A stretch of 64,000 nucleotides of DNA from Burkholderia cepacia (GCF_029962485.1 NZ_CP073638.1:1674001-1738000), one strand, 5' to 3'; positions 1 to 7,695 are shown, numbered from the stretch's first letter. The notes: a model not told the origin generated them from the sequence alone. Numbers and translations: made by a program.

Positions 1-514
1 CGGCGGCATCGACTTCGCGTGCCACGAAAGTCGGCTTGCGGCCCTGGATGTACTTCGCGCAATTGCCGAAGCTCTGCTCGACCGCGATCGTCAACGCATC
101 GCCGTCGACCGCGCGCACGACGCCGTTCACGCGATTGCGCCGCCGCGTATCGAATTCGATCCCGAGCCCGCCGAGCGCCGCGCCCGGCTGCCACGCGCCG
201 GCCAGCGGATCGCCCGGCAGCGCGCGCGCCGCGATGCGCAGCGTGCGGGCGTCCGGCGACGCGACGAAACCCGGCTCGCCCGCGCGCAACGTCGCCCACG
301 GCTGGCCATGCGCATCGACGCCGCCGAGCACGAAGAACGGCAATTGCGCGAAGAACGTCCGGTGCTGGTCCGGCATGAAACGCCGGATTCCGCGCCGGCC
401 GGCCGAACCCGCGGCCTCCGTCACGCCCGCGCGCTGCTGCACGGCGAGCTCGCCCGCATGAAACGGCGCGGTGTCGAGTTCCCAGCCCGGTACGACGGAG
501 GTCGGTGCGTTCAT
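1..514 (-). CDS. PNPOx-like flavin-binding protein (partial, C-terminus beyond window)
   Basis: The reading frame opens with ATG at 512-514, behind a good AGGGAG ribosome site, and runs off the left edge, so only about 171 N-terminal residues are visible. They include GRRGIRRFMPDQHRTFFAQL, a VDAHGQPWATLRAGEPGF stretch and GIEFDTRRRNRVNG. This pattern is typical of the pyridoxamine-5'-phosphate-oxidase-like split-barrel domain that binds FMN. In Burkholderia the domain often forms the N-terminal half of a longer protein fused to a ferredoxin-reductase and 2Fe-2S domain; whether that holds here cannot be seen. It lies 36 bases downstream of the glutathione transferase gene on the same strand, so the two may be cotranscribed under the divergent LysR gene. 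Family assignment is from motif recall; substrate unknown. Confidence 0.75.
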   Translation of the reverse strand, partial: MNAPTSVVPGWELDTAPFHAGELAVQQRAGVTEAAGSAGRRGIRRFMPDQHRTFFAQLPFFVLGGVDAHGQPWATLRAGEPGFVASPDARTLRIAARALPGDPLAGAWQPGAALGGLGIEFDTRRRNRVNGVVRAVDGDALTIAVEQSFGNCAKYIQGRKPTFVAREVDAA

Positions 515-550
515 CGCGTTCTCCCTGGACAGGCGCGGCTTAGGTGGTCG

Positions 551-1195
551 TTACGCGGCGAGCAGGCCCGCGCGCGTCGCCGGCATGCCGACGAAGCCCG
601 GCAGCGCCTCGACACGCGCCAGCCACGCACGCACGTGCGGATACGGCTCGAGCGACACGCCGCCTTCCGGGGCGTGCGCGATATACGTGTACGCAGCAAT
701 GTCCGCGATCGTCGGCTGCGTGCCGGCCGCGAACGGCTTGCCGGCCAGCTCGCGATCGATCACGTCGAGCACCTTCGCGGCCGTGCGCTTGGCCGCCTCC
801 GGGTCGAGCGGCGCGCCGAACACGGTCACGAGCCGTGCGGCGGCCGGGCCCGACGCGATCGGGCCAGCCGCATATGACAGCCAGCGCTGCACCACGGCCG
901 CGCCGGCCGGATCGTCAGGCAGCCAGTGCGCATCGCCGTAGCGCTTCGCGAGGTACACGAGGATCGCGTTCGAATCGGCGATCACGGTGCCGCCGTCGTC
1001 GATCACCGGCACCTGCCCGAGCGGATTGAGCGCGAGGAACGCCGGCTCGCGTTGCGCGCCGGCCGCGAGATCGACGTCGACGGTCTCGGACGGCAGGCCG
1101 AGCAGCGACAGGAACAACCTGACGCGGTGCGCGTGCCCCGAGAGCAGGAACGAATACACGCGGATCGGCGAGGCGGGCTTGCTGGCGGCAGACAT
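551..1195 (-). CDS. glutathione S-transferase family protein
   Basis: The 214-residue product has the two-domain plan and length of cytosolic glutathione transferases. An N-terminal thioredoxin-like domain (about residues 10-90) contains NPLGQVPVID (57-66), with the cis-proline used in glutathione binding, and ADSNAIL (73-79). An all-helical C-terminal domain (about 95-210) contains the late TIADIAAYTYI capping motif. Such enzymes conjugate glutathione to electrophiles or act as small glutathione-dependent reductases in the cytoplasm. The gene is divergent from a LysR gene 126 bases away and precedes the PNPOx-like gene, which suggests a small LysR-controlled detoxification unit. The exact GST class and substrate are not readable. 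Confidence 0.9.
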   Translation of the reverse strand: MSAASKPASPIRVYSFLLSGHAHRVRLFLSLLGLPSETVDVDLAAGAQREPAFLALNPLGQVPVIDDGGTVIADSNAILVYLAKRYGDAHWLPDDPAGAAVVQRWLSYAAGPIASGPAAARLVTVFGAPLDPEAAKRTAAKVLDVIDRELAGKPFAAGTQPTIADIAAYTYIAHAPEGGVSLEPYPHVRAWLARVEALPGFVGMPATRAGLLAA

Positions 1196-1277
1196 GGAAA
1201 CACTCCGGAATCTCGCGCCGCCGGGAGTCGGCGACGAACGGCTCCAGCGTAGCGCTCGCCGTTCATTGCCAGAAGAC

Positions 1278-1316
1278 GGATAATCGCTGAAACATTATCC
1301 GCTCCTATAGGACAAT
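1278..1316. promoter_or_regulatory. three evenly spaced operator half-sites between GST and LysR genes
   Basis: Three copies of one 7-base half-site alternate in orientation with starts exactly 16 bases apart: GGATAAT at 1278-1284, ATTATCC at 1294-1300 and GGACAAT at 1310-1316. Neighbouring copies form inverted repeats with 9-base spacers. The array lies in the divergent promoter region and ends 6 bases before the LysR start codon. LysR regulators usually bind such adjacent recognition and activation sites, so this is the likely autoregulatory and GST-controlling operator (inference). Confidence 0.5.
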
Positions 1317-1321
1317 CGACG

Positions 1322-2266
1322 ATGGCCGATCTGCGCGACGTGAACCTGAACCGGCTGGCGATCTTCGTCGCGGTGGTCGATGCCGGCTCGCTGACGGCCG
1401 CGGCCGAGCGGCTCGGCCTCGCGAAGACGGTCGTCAGTACACACATGCAGCGCCTCGAATCCGAGATCGGCGCGAACCTGCTGGTACGCACGACGCGGCG
1501 GCTGAGCGTGACCGATGCGGGGCGCACGTTCTACGACGCGTGCCGCGACATCCTGCGCGCAACCGAAACCGCGCTGGATGCGGTGTCGTCCGACGCGGGG
1601 CCGCTGCGCGGCACGCTGCGCGTGAGCGTGCCGATCGACTACGGCGCGCTGGTCGTCGCGCCGGCCGTCGTCGCGTTGCGCGACCTGCATCCGGCGCTCG
1701 ATGTGGAACTGGTCGCGAACGACCGCGTCGTCGACCTCGTCGCCGACAACCTCGACGTCGCGATCCGGATCGGCCGCCTCGCCGATTCGAACTATCGTGC
1801 GGTGCAGCTCGGCACCTACGAGAAATGGCTGGTTGCGAGCCCCGCGTTCATCGCGCGATACGGGCTACCGCGCGATACGGATGCGCTCGCCGCGCTGCCG
1901 TTCGTGATGCTGTCGACGCTGCCGCGCCCGCATACGCTCGAACTCGACCACGAGAGCGGCGGCAGCGCGGCGGTCCGCTGCGTCGCGCCGGTGGTGTCGA
2001 ACACCGCGACCGCATGCCGCGCGATCGTGCTCGCGGGCGGCGGCTTCGGGCTGCTGACGGATTTCTCGACCGCGGACGATGTCGCAGCCTGCCGGCTTGT
2101 GCGGCTGCTGCCGGGGTGGCACACCGCGCCGGCCGGGATCCATGCGGTGTATCCGTCGACGCGGCTGCCGTCGCCGAAGGTGCGGGCGTTCATCGACGCG
2201 ATGAAGGGGAGGATTGCGGAAACGCGGCCTGTGGGCCCGGCGGCAAAGCGCGGAAGCGTGCGTTAG
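1322..2266 (+). CDS. LysR-family transcriptional regulator
   Basis: The 314-residue protein has a standard LysR layout. The winged helix-turn-helix spans about residues 7-65 (NLNRLAIFVAVVDAGSLTAAAERL, then VVSTHMQRLESEIGANLLVRTTRR). A periplasmic-binding-protein-like effector domain follows from about 90 to 295. The ATG lies just downstream of the half-site array at 1278-1316. It is divergent from the glutathione transferase gene, the usual layout for a LysR protein controlling its neighbour. It belongs to the broad YafC/DsdC-like subgroup common in Burkholderia. No effector can be assigned. The basic tail from about residue 298 is poorly conserved in the family. Confidence 0.9.
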   Translation: MADLRDVNLNRLAIFVAVVDAGSLTAAAERLGLAKTVVSTHMQRLESEIGANLLVRTTRRLSVTDAGRTFYDACRDILRATETALDAVSSDAGPLRGTLRVSVPIDYGALVVAPAVVALRDLHPALDVELVANDRVVDLVADNLDVAIRIGRLADSNYRAVQLGTYEKWLVASPAFIARYGLPRDTDALAALPFVMLSTLPRPHTLELDHESGGSAAVRCVAPVVSNTATACRAIVLAGGGFGLLTDFSTADDVAACRLVRLLPGWHTAPAGIHAVYPSTRLPSPKVRAFIDAMKGRIAETRPVGPAAKRGSVR

Positions 2267-2296
2267 GTCGCGGAGAAATACGGAGGCCGGGAGCGC

Positions 2297-2626
2297 TCAA
2301 TGCGCAAGCATGAGCCTTCGCATCAGCAAGGACTTCAGGTCCTTGCGCGTATCGCAGACGATATGGACATACAGGGTATCGCCGCGAACCTCGTAAATGA
2401 CACGATTCATTCCCGCGATGATCTGGCGGTACTGCGTCAAGCCGACATTCGCCAGTTCATCCGGAACCCTGCCTTGATCGGGGAAGACTCGAATCGCTGC
2501 AACGGCGCGCTTGATCTCGTCGTAACTCGAGCGCCAGGTCGCCGCCCCGAAGTGCGATACGACATAGCGTTTTAGCGCCTTCAAATCATCTTCTGCAAAC
2601 CGAATAAAAACGGCGCGAAGCGTCAT
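2297..2626 (-). CDS. type II toxin of the RelE/ParE superfamily
   Basis: The 109-residue protein matches RelE/ParE toxins in size and pattern. It has an N-terminal helical hairpin (FAEDDLKALKRYVVSHFG), a central RVPDEL segment, a YRQIIAGMNRVIYEV strand pair and a C-terminal VHIVCDTRKDLKSLL strand-helix. ParE members poison gyrase and RelE members cut mRNA in the ribosome; which applies cannot be told. Its ATG overlaps the antitoxin stop by four bases (ATGA at 2623-2626), so translation is probably coupled. A good AAGGACG ribosome site lies inside the antitoxin end. Base composition is lower in GC than the neighbours, as is common for mobile toxin-antitoxin pairs. Confidence 0.88.
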   Translation of the reverse strand: MTLRAVFIRFAEDDLKALKRYVVSHFGAATWRSSYDEIKRAVAAIRVFPDQGRVPDELANVGLTQYRQIIAGMNRVIYEVRGDTLYVHIVCDTRKDLKSLLMRRLMLAH

Positions 2627-2895
2627 TGTTCATCGTCCTTGTCGAGATCCGCGAACACGTCCTCGACAGAACGAAATTGCCCTTTTTCGATTTCCCGGTT
2701 GCCCAGCGCAAGCAGCTTGAGGAGCGCGAGTGTCTCCTCATGCTCCTCATAGGATTTGACATCCATGACGACAAGCTTCGCCTCGCCATTCTGGGTAATC
2801 AACATCGGCTCGCGGCTCTCCGAAATCTCCTTGACGATCTCGGCCGCGTGACTCTTGAGATAGCTGATCGGCTTGACTTGAGTAGAGAATTTCAT
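2623..2895 (-). CDS. type II antitoxin, Phd/YefM family
   Basis: The product is 90 residues from the ATG at 2895. MKFSTQVKPISYLKSHAAEI is the typical N-terminal DNA-binding part of Phd/YefM antitoxins, followed by EPMLITQNGEAKLVVMDVKS and an acidic, helical C-terminus (about 55-90) that would neutralise the toxin. A longer reading from GTG at 2919 is possible. However, a perfect TATAAT box at 2930-2935 would start the transcript only a few bases from that GTG, so the inner ATG is preferred. The gene precedes and overlaps the toxin, the normal order. The complex probably represses its own promoter. Confidence 0.88.
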   Translation of the reverse strand: MKFSTQVKPISYLKSHAAEIVKEISESREPMLITQNGEAKLVVMDVKSYEEHEETLALLKLLALGNREIEKGQFRSVEDVFADLDKDDEQ

Positions 2896-2929
2896 GCGAA
2901 GCGCCCGCTGTCCGATCACGATGAGACCG

Positions 2930-2935
2930 ATTATA
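2930..2935 (-). promoter_or_regulatory. -10 box of the toxin-antitoxin promoter
   Basis: Read on the minus strand this is a perfect TATAAT, rare in such GC-rich DNA, 34 bases upstream of the antitoxin ATG. A GACTA motif occurs just before it and again inside the box region, a possible binding site for the antitoxin. No good -35 hexamer is visible at 17-18 bases. Confidence 0.45.
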
Positions 2936-2996
2936 GTCCGAATTTAGTCTTTCCTTGGACGGAAAGGCACCGATGCGGGGCCGACTGCCCCTTTCC

Positions 2997-3653
2997 TTAC
3001 CCCGCCTCCCGCAACGTCCCCAGCAGCACCTTCCTGCAACTCGCGATCATCTGCGCCTCCGAATCGCGATATTCGGTGAGCAACCACGCCGCGCCGACGT
3101 TCGTCATCGCACCGACGAGCGCGAGCCCGATCAGTCGTTGCTCGGTGCGCTCCGCGGGCGTCGCCGCTTCACCAGGCGAGCCAATTTCCATGATCAGCTT
3201 GCCGAAGTCGATCAGCATGCGCTGGTATGTCATGTCTGTATCCGCGCTCACGCCCATCACCTCGAGCAGCAGCACGCGTGCCGCGCACGGGTCACGCAGG
3301 AACGCGAAGAACGCGGCGAGCCCCGCGTCGATGCTTTCGCGCAGATCGCCGCCGCGCGCGGCCACCGCTTGCGCGACCGCGTCATGCAGCTGCTGCGCGT
3401 GATGCAGGTAGGTGCAGCGCAGCAACTCCTCGGTGCTGTCGAACGCCGCATAGAAATAGCGATCGTTCAGCTTCGCTTCCTGGCAAATCGACCGCACGGT
3501 CGCCTTGCGGAACCCGACCGTGCCGAACACGCGCGTCGCCGCGCGGATCAACGCGTCGCGCCGCTCGGCGGCCCGCACTTCGGGCGCGACGCCGCCGTAC
3601 GACCGGCCCCTTTTTTCCGTTTCGAGTGCTTTCTCCATTCCGCTATTTGACAT
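2997..3653 (-). CDS. TetR/AcrR-family regulator of the monooxygenase operon
   Basis: The 218-residue protein has an N-terminal TetR helix-turn-helix at about residues 30-80 (RRDALIRAATRVFGTVGFRK, then ICQEAKLNDRYFYAAFDSTEELL) and an all-helical C-terminal ligand domain. The motif NDRYFYAAF replaces the common TLYRHF-type recognition helix; such variants occur in the family. It is divergent from the SDR/monooxygenase/hydrolase operon and separated by 88 bases containing a strong inverted repeat, so it probably represses that operon until a ligand binds. The layout parallels mycobacterial EthR next to ethA. The ligand is unknown. Confidence 0.88.
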   Translation of the reverse strand: MSNSGMEKALETEKRGRSYGGVAPEVRAAERRDALIRAATRVFGTVGFRKATVRSICQEAKLNDRYFYAAFDSTEELLRCTYLHHAQQLHDAVAQAVAARGGDLRESIDAGLAAFFAFLRDPCAARVLLLEVMGVSADTDMTYQRMLIDFGKLIMEIGSPGEAATPAERTEQRLIGLALVGAMTNVGAAWLLTEYRDSEAQMIASCRKVLLGTLREAG

Positions 3654-3673
3654 CAGGACACCCGAAAACTAAA

Positions 3674-3693
3674 GTGGTGACGACCAACACCAC
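3674..3693. promoter_or_regulatory. inverted repeat, candidate TetR operator
   Basis: GTGGTG at 3674-3679 and CACCAC at 3688-3693 form a perfect 6-base inverted repeat with an 8-base spacer. It sits in the 88-base divergent spacer between the TetR gene (start 3653) and the SDR gene (start 3742), where a repressor would block both promoters. Confidence 0.5.
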
Positions 3694-3741
3694 AATAGAC
3701 GCGCCGCCGATGCAGCGCAAGCGGAACGGGAGGAACGACGG

Positions 3742-4668
3742 ATGAAGGGGTTTTCCGGGAAGGTTGCCGCGATCACGGGCGCCGGTTCGGGCATGGGCCG
3801 CAGCCTCGCGGTCGAGCTCGCGCGGCGCGGCTGCGAGGTCGCGCTCGCCGATGTCAACGAAACCGGGCTCGCCGGCACAGCCGCTGCCTGCGCGCAGCAC
3901 GGCGTGCGCGTGAGCACGCGGCGGCTTGACGTCTCCGACCGCGACGCGGTGTTCATGTGGGCCGATTTCGTCCGCGCCGAACACGGCAAGGTCAACCTGA
4001 TCTTCAACAACGCGGGTGTGTCGCTGGCCGCCAGCGCCGAGACCGCGCGCCTCGCCGATCTCGAATGGATCGTCGGCATCAATTTCTGGGGCGTCGTGCA
4101 CGGCACGCAGGCGTTCCTGCCGCACCTGCGCGCGTCGGGCGACGGTCACATCGTCAACACGTCGAGCCTGTTCGGCCTCGTCGCGATGCCGACGCAAAGC
4201 GCGTACAACGCAACCAAGTTCGCGGTGCGCGGCTTCACCGAGGCGCTGCGGATGGAACTCGAACTCGACGGCGCGCCGGTGAGCGCGACCTGCGTGCATC
4301 CGGGCGGCGTCGCGACCAGCATCGTCGACGCGGGCCGCGTCGACACCAGCATCCACGCGCTGACGGGCCAGGACGAAGCGACCCATCGCCGCCAGGCGAA
4401 CCGCCTGATCAACGCAACGACGGCCGACGACGCCGCGCGGCAGATCCTCGCGGGCGTCGAGCGCAACGCGCGCCGCGTGCTCGTCGGCGCCGACGCGCGC
4501 CGGCTCGACCGGATCGCGCGCCTGCTCGGCGCCGGCTACCAGTGGCTGATGCTGCGCCACGTGCGCCGCGCCCGCGCACGCAATCTCCGCCCGAAGGAAG
4601 TCCCCATGGGAGACCGCGCGCACGCTCCGGCCGCGCGCCCGACCACGCCGACCAAGGACCTCGCATGA
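3742..4668 (+). CDS. short-chain dehydrogenase/reductase of the monooxygenase operon
   Basis: The 308-residue product is a classical SDR. It has the cofactor motif TGAGSGMG (12-19), NNAG (89-92) and a Ser142, Tyr155, Lys159 catalytic set (YNATK). Asp37 after the second strand suggests NAD preference. The C-terminal extension beyond about 240 is Arg-rich and includes a hydrophobic stretch (GAGYQWLMLR), as in SDRs that act on lipid-like substrates at the membrane. The start has a strong GGAGGAA ribosome site. Its stop overlaps the monooxygenase start by four bases, so the two are translationally coupled. Likely role: oxidation or reduction of an alcohol/ketone that is the partner of the Baeyer-Villiger step (inference). 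Confidence 0.9.
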   Translation: MKGFSGKVAAITGAGSGMGRSLAVELARRGCEVALADVNETGLAGTAAACAQHGVRVSTRRLDVSDRDAVFMWADFVRAEHGKVNLIFNNAGVSLAASAETARLADLEWIVGINFWGVVHGTQAFLPHLRASGDGHIVNTSSLFGLVAMPTQSAYNATKFAVRGFTEALRMELELDGAPVSATCVHPGGVATSIVDAGRVDTSIHALTGQDEATHRRQANRLINATTADDAARQILAGVERNARRVLVGADARRLDRIARLLGAGYQWLMLRHVRRARARNLRPKEVPMGDRAHAPAARPTTPTKDLA

Positions 4669-6248
4669 CCTCGACGACGACCGACCGGCGCGACGCGCCG
4701 CCCGCCCCCGGCGCCCGCCGCGACAGTGGCGACAACCGCGACCTCGACGTGCTGATCGTCGGCGCCGGCCTGTCCGGCATCGGCGCCGCGTATCACCTGA
4801 AGCAGCGCTGCCCGTATGCGAGCGTGGCCATCGTCGAAGCGCGCGACGCGATCGGCGGGACCTGGGACCTGTTCCGTTATCCGGGCGTCCGTTCGGATTC
4901 CGACATGTTCACGCTCGGCTACAGCTTCCGCCCGTGGCACAGCGACAAGGCGATCTCGGACGGCCAGACGATCCTCGACTACATCCGCGACACAGCGCGC
5001 ACGTACGGCATCGACAAGACGATCCGCTACGGCCAGAAGGTCGTCGCGGCCGACTGGGATTCGAACCGCGCGCGCTGGACGGTACGCATCGAGCGCACGC
5101 AGGGCGGCACGACCGACACGCTCGTGTATACGTGCCGCTTCCTGTTCATGTGCAGCGGCTACTACGACTACGACGCCGGCTACCGGCCCGAGTGGCCCGG
5201 CATGGACACGTTCGAGGGCAAGCTCGTGCATCCGCAGCACTGGCCGAAGGACCTGTCGTACGCGAACCGGCGCGTCGTCGTGATCGGCAGCGGCGCGACG
5301 GCCGTCACGCTCGTGCCGTCGATGGCGGCCGACGCGCAGCACGTGACGATGCTGCAGCGCTCGCCGACCTACATCGTGTCGCTGCCCGCACGCGACAAGA
5401 TCGCGAACGCATTGCGGCGCGTGCTGCCGTCGCGGCTCGCGCACCGGCTCGTGCGCGTGAAGAACGTGCTGCTGACGATCTACCTGTACAACGTGTCGCG
5501 CCGCAAGCCCGACCAGACGAAGAAGTTCATCATCCGCGCGGCCAGCAAGCAGCTCGGCCCCGACTTCGACGTCGCGAAGCACCTGACGCCGCGCTACATG
5601 CCGTGGGACCAGCGCGTGTGCCTCGTGCCGAACGGCGACCTGTTCAAGTCGATCCGCGCGGGCCGCGCGTCGATCGTCACCGACGAGATCGAGCGCTTCA
5701 CGCCGACCGGCCTCAAGCTGAAGAGCGGCCAGCAGCTCGACGCGGACGTGATCGTCACCGCGACCGGGCTGAAGGTGAAGATGCTCGGCGGTGCACGCGT
5801 CACGGTTGACGGCCGCGTGGTCGACCTGCCGGAGACCGTGTCGTACAAGGGCATGATGTACAGCGACGTGCCGAACCTCGCGTCGTCGTTCGGCTACACG
5901 AATGCGTCGTGGACGCTGAAGGCCGAGCTGATCGCGCGCTACGTGTGCCGGCTGCTCAACCACATGCGCGCGAACGACTACGACACGTGCGTGCCGCGGC
6001 TCGGTGCCGGCGAACTCGGCGACGTGCCGGCCGTCAACCTGAGCTCGGGCTACATCCAGCGCGCGGCCGGCATCCTGCCGAAACAGGGCCATCACAAGCC
6101 GTGGAAATTCCACCAGAACTACGTGCGCGATCTCGCGTCGCTGAAGTTCAGCGCGCTCGCCGATTCGGCGATGCATTTCGAACGCCGCGCGAAAGCCGGC
6201 ACGACCGCCACGGCGGCGGTTGCCGAACCCGCACTCGAAACCCGTTGA
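4665..6248 (+). CDS. EthA-like flavin-containing Baeyer-Villiger monooxygenase
   Basis: The 527-residue protein begins at the ATG overlapping the SDR stop; longer in-frame readings upstream lie inside the SDR gene and are rejected. It has an FAD motif GAGLSG (33-38), GGTWDLFRYPGVRSDSD (64-80), the Baeyer-Villiger fingerprint FEGKLVHPQHWP (183-194) and a second Rossmann motif GSGATA (208-213). The order and wording of the motifs are strikingly like mycobacterial EthA (LFRYPG.RSDSD, HPQHWP, GSGATAVTLVP, LQRSPTYIVS, YTNASWTLKA). The enzyme should insert oxygen next to a ketone using NADPH and O2, giving an ester. EthA-type enzymes also S-oxidise thioamides. It lies between an SDR and an esterase-like hydrolase, a logical ketone to ester to acid route. 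Confidence 0.92.
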   Translation: MTSTTTDRRDAPPAPGARRDSGDNRDLDVLIVGAGLSGIGAAYHLKQRCPYASVAIVEARDAIGGTWDLFRYPGVRSDSDMFTLGYSFRPWHSDKAISDGQTILDYIRDTARTYGIDKTIRYGQKVVAADWDSNRARWTVRIERTQGGTTDTLVYTCRFLFMCSGYYDYDAGYRPEWPGMDTFEGKLVHPQHWPKDLSYANRRVVVIGSGATAVTLVPSMAADAQHVTMLQRSPTYIVSLPARDKIANALRRVLPSRLAHRLVRVKNVLLTIYLYNVSRRKPDQTKKFIIRAASKQLGPDFDVAKHLTPRYMPWDQRVCLVPNGDLFKSIRAGRASIVTDEIERFTPTGLKLKSGQQLDADVIVTATGLKVKMLGGARVTVDGRVVDLPETVSYKGMMYSDVPNLASSFGYTNASWTLKAELIARYVCRLLNHMRANDYDTCVPRLGAGELGDVPAVNLSSGYIQRAAGILPKQGHHKPWKFHQNYVRDLASLKFSALADSAMHFERRAKAGTTATAAVAEPALETR

Positions 6249-6255
6249 GGCCGAC

Positions 6256-7239
6256 ATGACCCATACGCTCCATCTGATCCAGAACGTGCTGCTCGGCGTC
6301 GTGGCGGTGCTCGCCGCGCTCGCGCTGTTCACCGGTTACGTGGCCCGGCGCGTGACGCGCGCGTTTCCGCCCGAAGGCCGCTTCGTCGACATCGGCGGCG
6401 ACCGCATCCATTACGTCGAATACGGCAACGGCCCGCCGATCGTGTTCGTCCACGGGCTCGCCGGGCAGTTGCGCAACTTCGCGTACCTGCCGCTTGCACG
6501 GCTCGCGCAGCAGCATCGCGTGATCCTCATCGACCGGCCGGGCGCCGGCCGGTCGATCCGCGGCGCGGGTTCGCAGGCGAACGTGTACGCGCAGGCCCGC
6601 ACGGTCGCCGCGTTCATCGACGCGCTACGGCTCGACAAGCCGGTGCTGGTCGGCCATTCGCTCGGCGGCGCGATCGCGCTGGCGGTCGGCCTCAACCATG
6701 CGGACCGCGTGAGCCGGCTCGCGCTGATTGCGCCGCTGTCGCACGAGCAGACCGAGCCGCCGGCGCCGTTCAAGCCGCTGATGCTGCCGTCGCCGCTCGT
6801 GCGCCGCTTTGTGTCGTGGACCTTCGCGATCCCGTTGACGATCCTGACCGGCCGCAAGGCCGTGCGCCAGGTGTTCGCGCCGGAAGACGTGCCGCGCGAC
6901 TTCCCGGTCAAGGGCGGCGGCCTGCTCGGGATGCGCCCGCACGTGTTCTACGCGACGGCGACGGACCTGCTGTCGGCGCCCACCGACCTGCCCGCGATGG
7001 AGCGCCGCTACGCGGATCTCGCGCTGCCGGTCGACGTGCTGTACGGCCGCGCCGATCCGATCCTGAACTGGCGCGAGCACGGCGACGCGCTCGCGAAGAA
7101 GTCGGCTCGGGTGCGGCTGAAGGTCGTAGACGGCGGGCACATGCTGCCGGTCACGATTCCCGATGCGACGGCCGACTGGCTGCTCGAAGTCGCCGCCGCG
7201 CCGGCCGAAGCGACCGCACCGACGGCACGCATCGCGTAA
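6256..7239 (+). CDS. membrane-anchored alpha/beta hydrolase of the monooxygenase operon
   Basis: The 327-residue product starts at ATG 6256, behind a TGAGG site and 7 bases after the monooxygenase stop; an upstream in-frame start would overlap that gene and lacks a better site. Residues 5-30 form one hydrophobic segment, probably a membrane anchor. The alpha/beta-hydrolase fold follows, with the oxyanion HGLAG (66-70), nucleophile elbow GHSLGG (Ser135), an acid in GRADPILNW and a histidine in GGHMLP near the C-terminus. A helical lid lies at about 165-235. It would hydrolyse the ester or lactone made by the monooxygenase (inference). Third gene of the TetR-controlled operon. Confidence 0.9.
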   Translation: MTHTLHLIQNVLLGVVAVLAALALFTGYVARRVTRAFPPEGRFVDIGGDRIHYVEYGNGPPIVFVHGLAGQLRNFAYLPLARLAQQHRVILIDRPGAGRSIRGAGSQANVYAQARTVAAFIDALRLDKPVLVGHSLGGAIALAVGLNHADRVSRLALIAPLSHEQTEPPAPFKPLMLPSPLVRRFVSWTFAIPLTILTGRKAVRQVFAPEDVPRDFPVKGGGLLGMRPHVFYATATDLLSAPTDLPAMERRYADLALPVDVLYGRADPILNWREHGDALAKKSARVRLKVVDGGHMLPVTIPDATADWLLEVAAAPAEATAPTARIA

Positions 7240-7258
7240 GCCGCGACTGCTTGGCCAC

Positions 7259-7302
7259 GCCTGATTCCGCGCCCCGCAGCCGGCGCGGCGGCGGAATCAG
7301 GC
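7259..7302. terminator. bidirectional terminator hairpin between hydrolase and decarboxylase genes
   Basis: A perfect 12-base stem, GCCTGATTCCGC (7259-7270) with GCGGAATCAGGC (7291-7302), encloses a GC-rich 20-base loop. It lies between two convergent genes. Its right arm covers the stop codon and last codons of the minus-strand decarboxylase gene, so that coding end doubles as terminator stem. A T-rich run (TTCTTCG) follows on the plus side. Confidence 0.55.
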
Positions 7303-7695
7303 TTCTTCGTCGGGCACCGACAGCCCGAGATCCGATATCACCTCTCGCGCGCTGCGGAACGCCTCGACCGCGGCCGGCGCGCCCGCATACAGCGCGCTGT
7401 GCAGCAACACCTCGCGGATCTCGACAAGGCTCGCGCCGTTATTGAGCGCGCCGCGAATGTGGCCCTTCAGTTCCGTGCTTCGGCCGAGCGCCGCCAGCAT
7501 CGCGCACGTACACAGGCTGCGCGTCTTCAGGTCGATCCCGCCCCGCTGCCACGTGCTGCCCCACGCGTGTTCGTTCAGCCAGTTCTGCAACGGACGCGAA
7601 AATCCGTCGAGGTCGCGCATCGCGCGCTCGACGAATGCCTCGCCCATCACCTCGATCCGCCGCGCCTTGCCGTATTCCCTGTCCTGTTCGCTCAT
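7297..7695 (-). CDS. carboxymuconolactone decarboxylase family protein (PcaC-like)
   Basis: The 132-residue product has the length of 4-carboxymuconolactone decarboxylase and its characteristic core, GIDLKTRSLCTCAMLAALGR followed by ELKGHIRGALNNGAS and IREVLLHSALYAGAPAAVEA. These all-helical proteins form ring-shaped oligomers. PcaC decarboxylates gamma-carboxymuconolactone in the protocatechuate branch of beta-ketoadipate catabolism. No other pca gene is near, so this may be a paralogue with a different role rather than true PcaC. It is convergent with the monooxygenase operon and has only a weak ribosome site before its ATG. Confidence 0.88.
   Translation of the reverse strand: MSEQDREYGKARRIEVMGEAFVERAMRDLDGFSRPLQNWLNEHAWGSTWQRGGIDLKTRSLCTCAMLAALGRSTELKGHIRGALNNGASLVEIREVLLHSALYAGAPAAVEAFRSAREVISDLGLSVPDEEA

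Noticed and set aside
3957..4664. Upstream extension of the monooxygenase gene to a 763-residue product
   Set aside because: The extension overlaps the SDR gene and is Arg-rich nonsense; the ATG overlapping the SDR stop gives the normal EthA-like length.
7297..7695. True pcaC of the protocatechuate pathway
   Set aside because: No other pca genes nearby, so only the family name is used.
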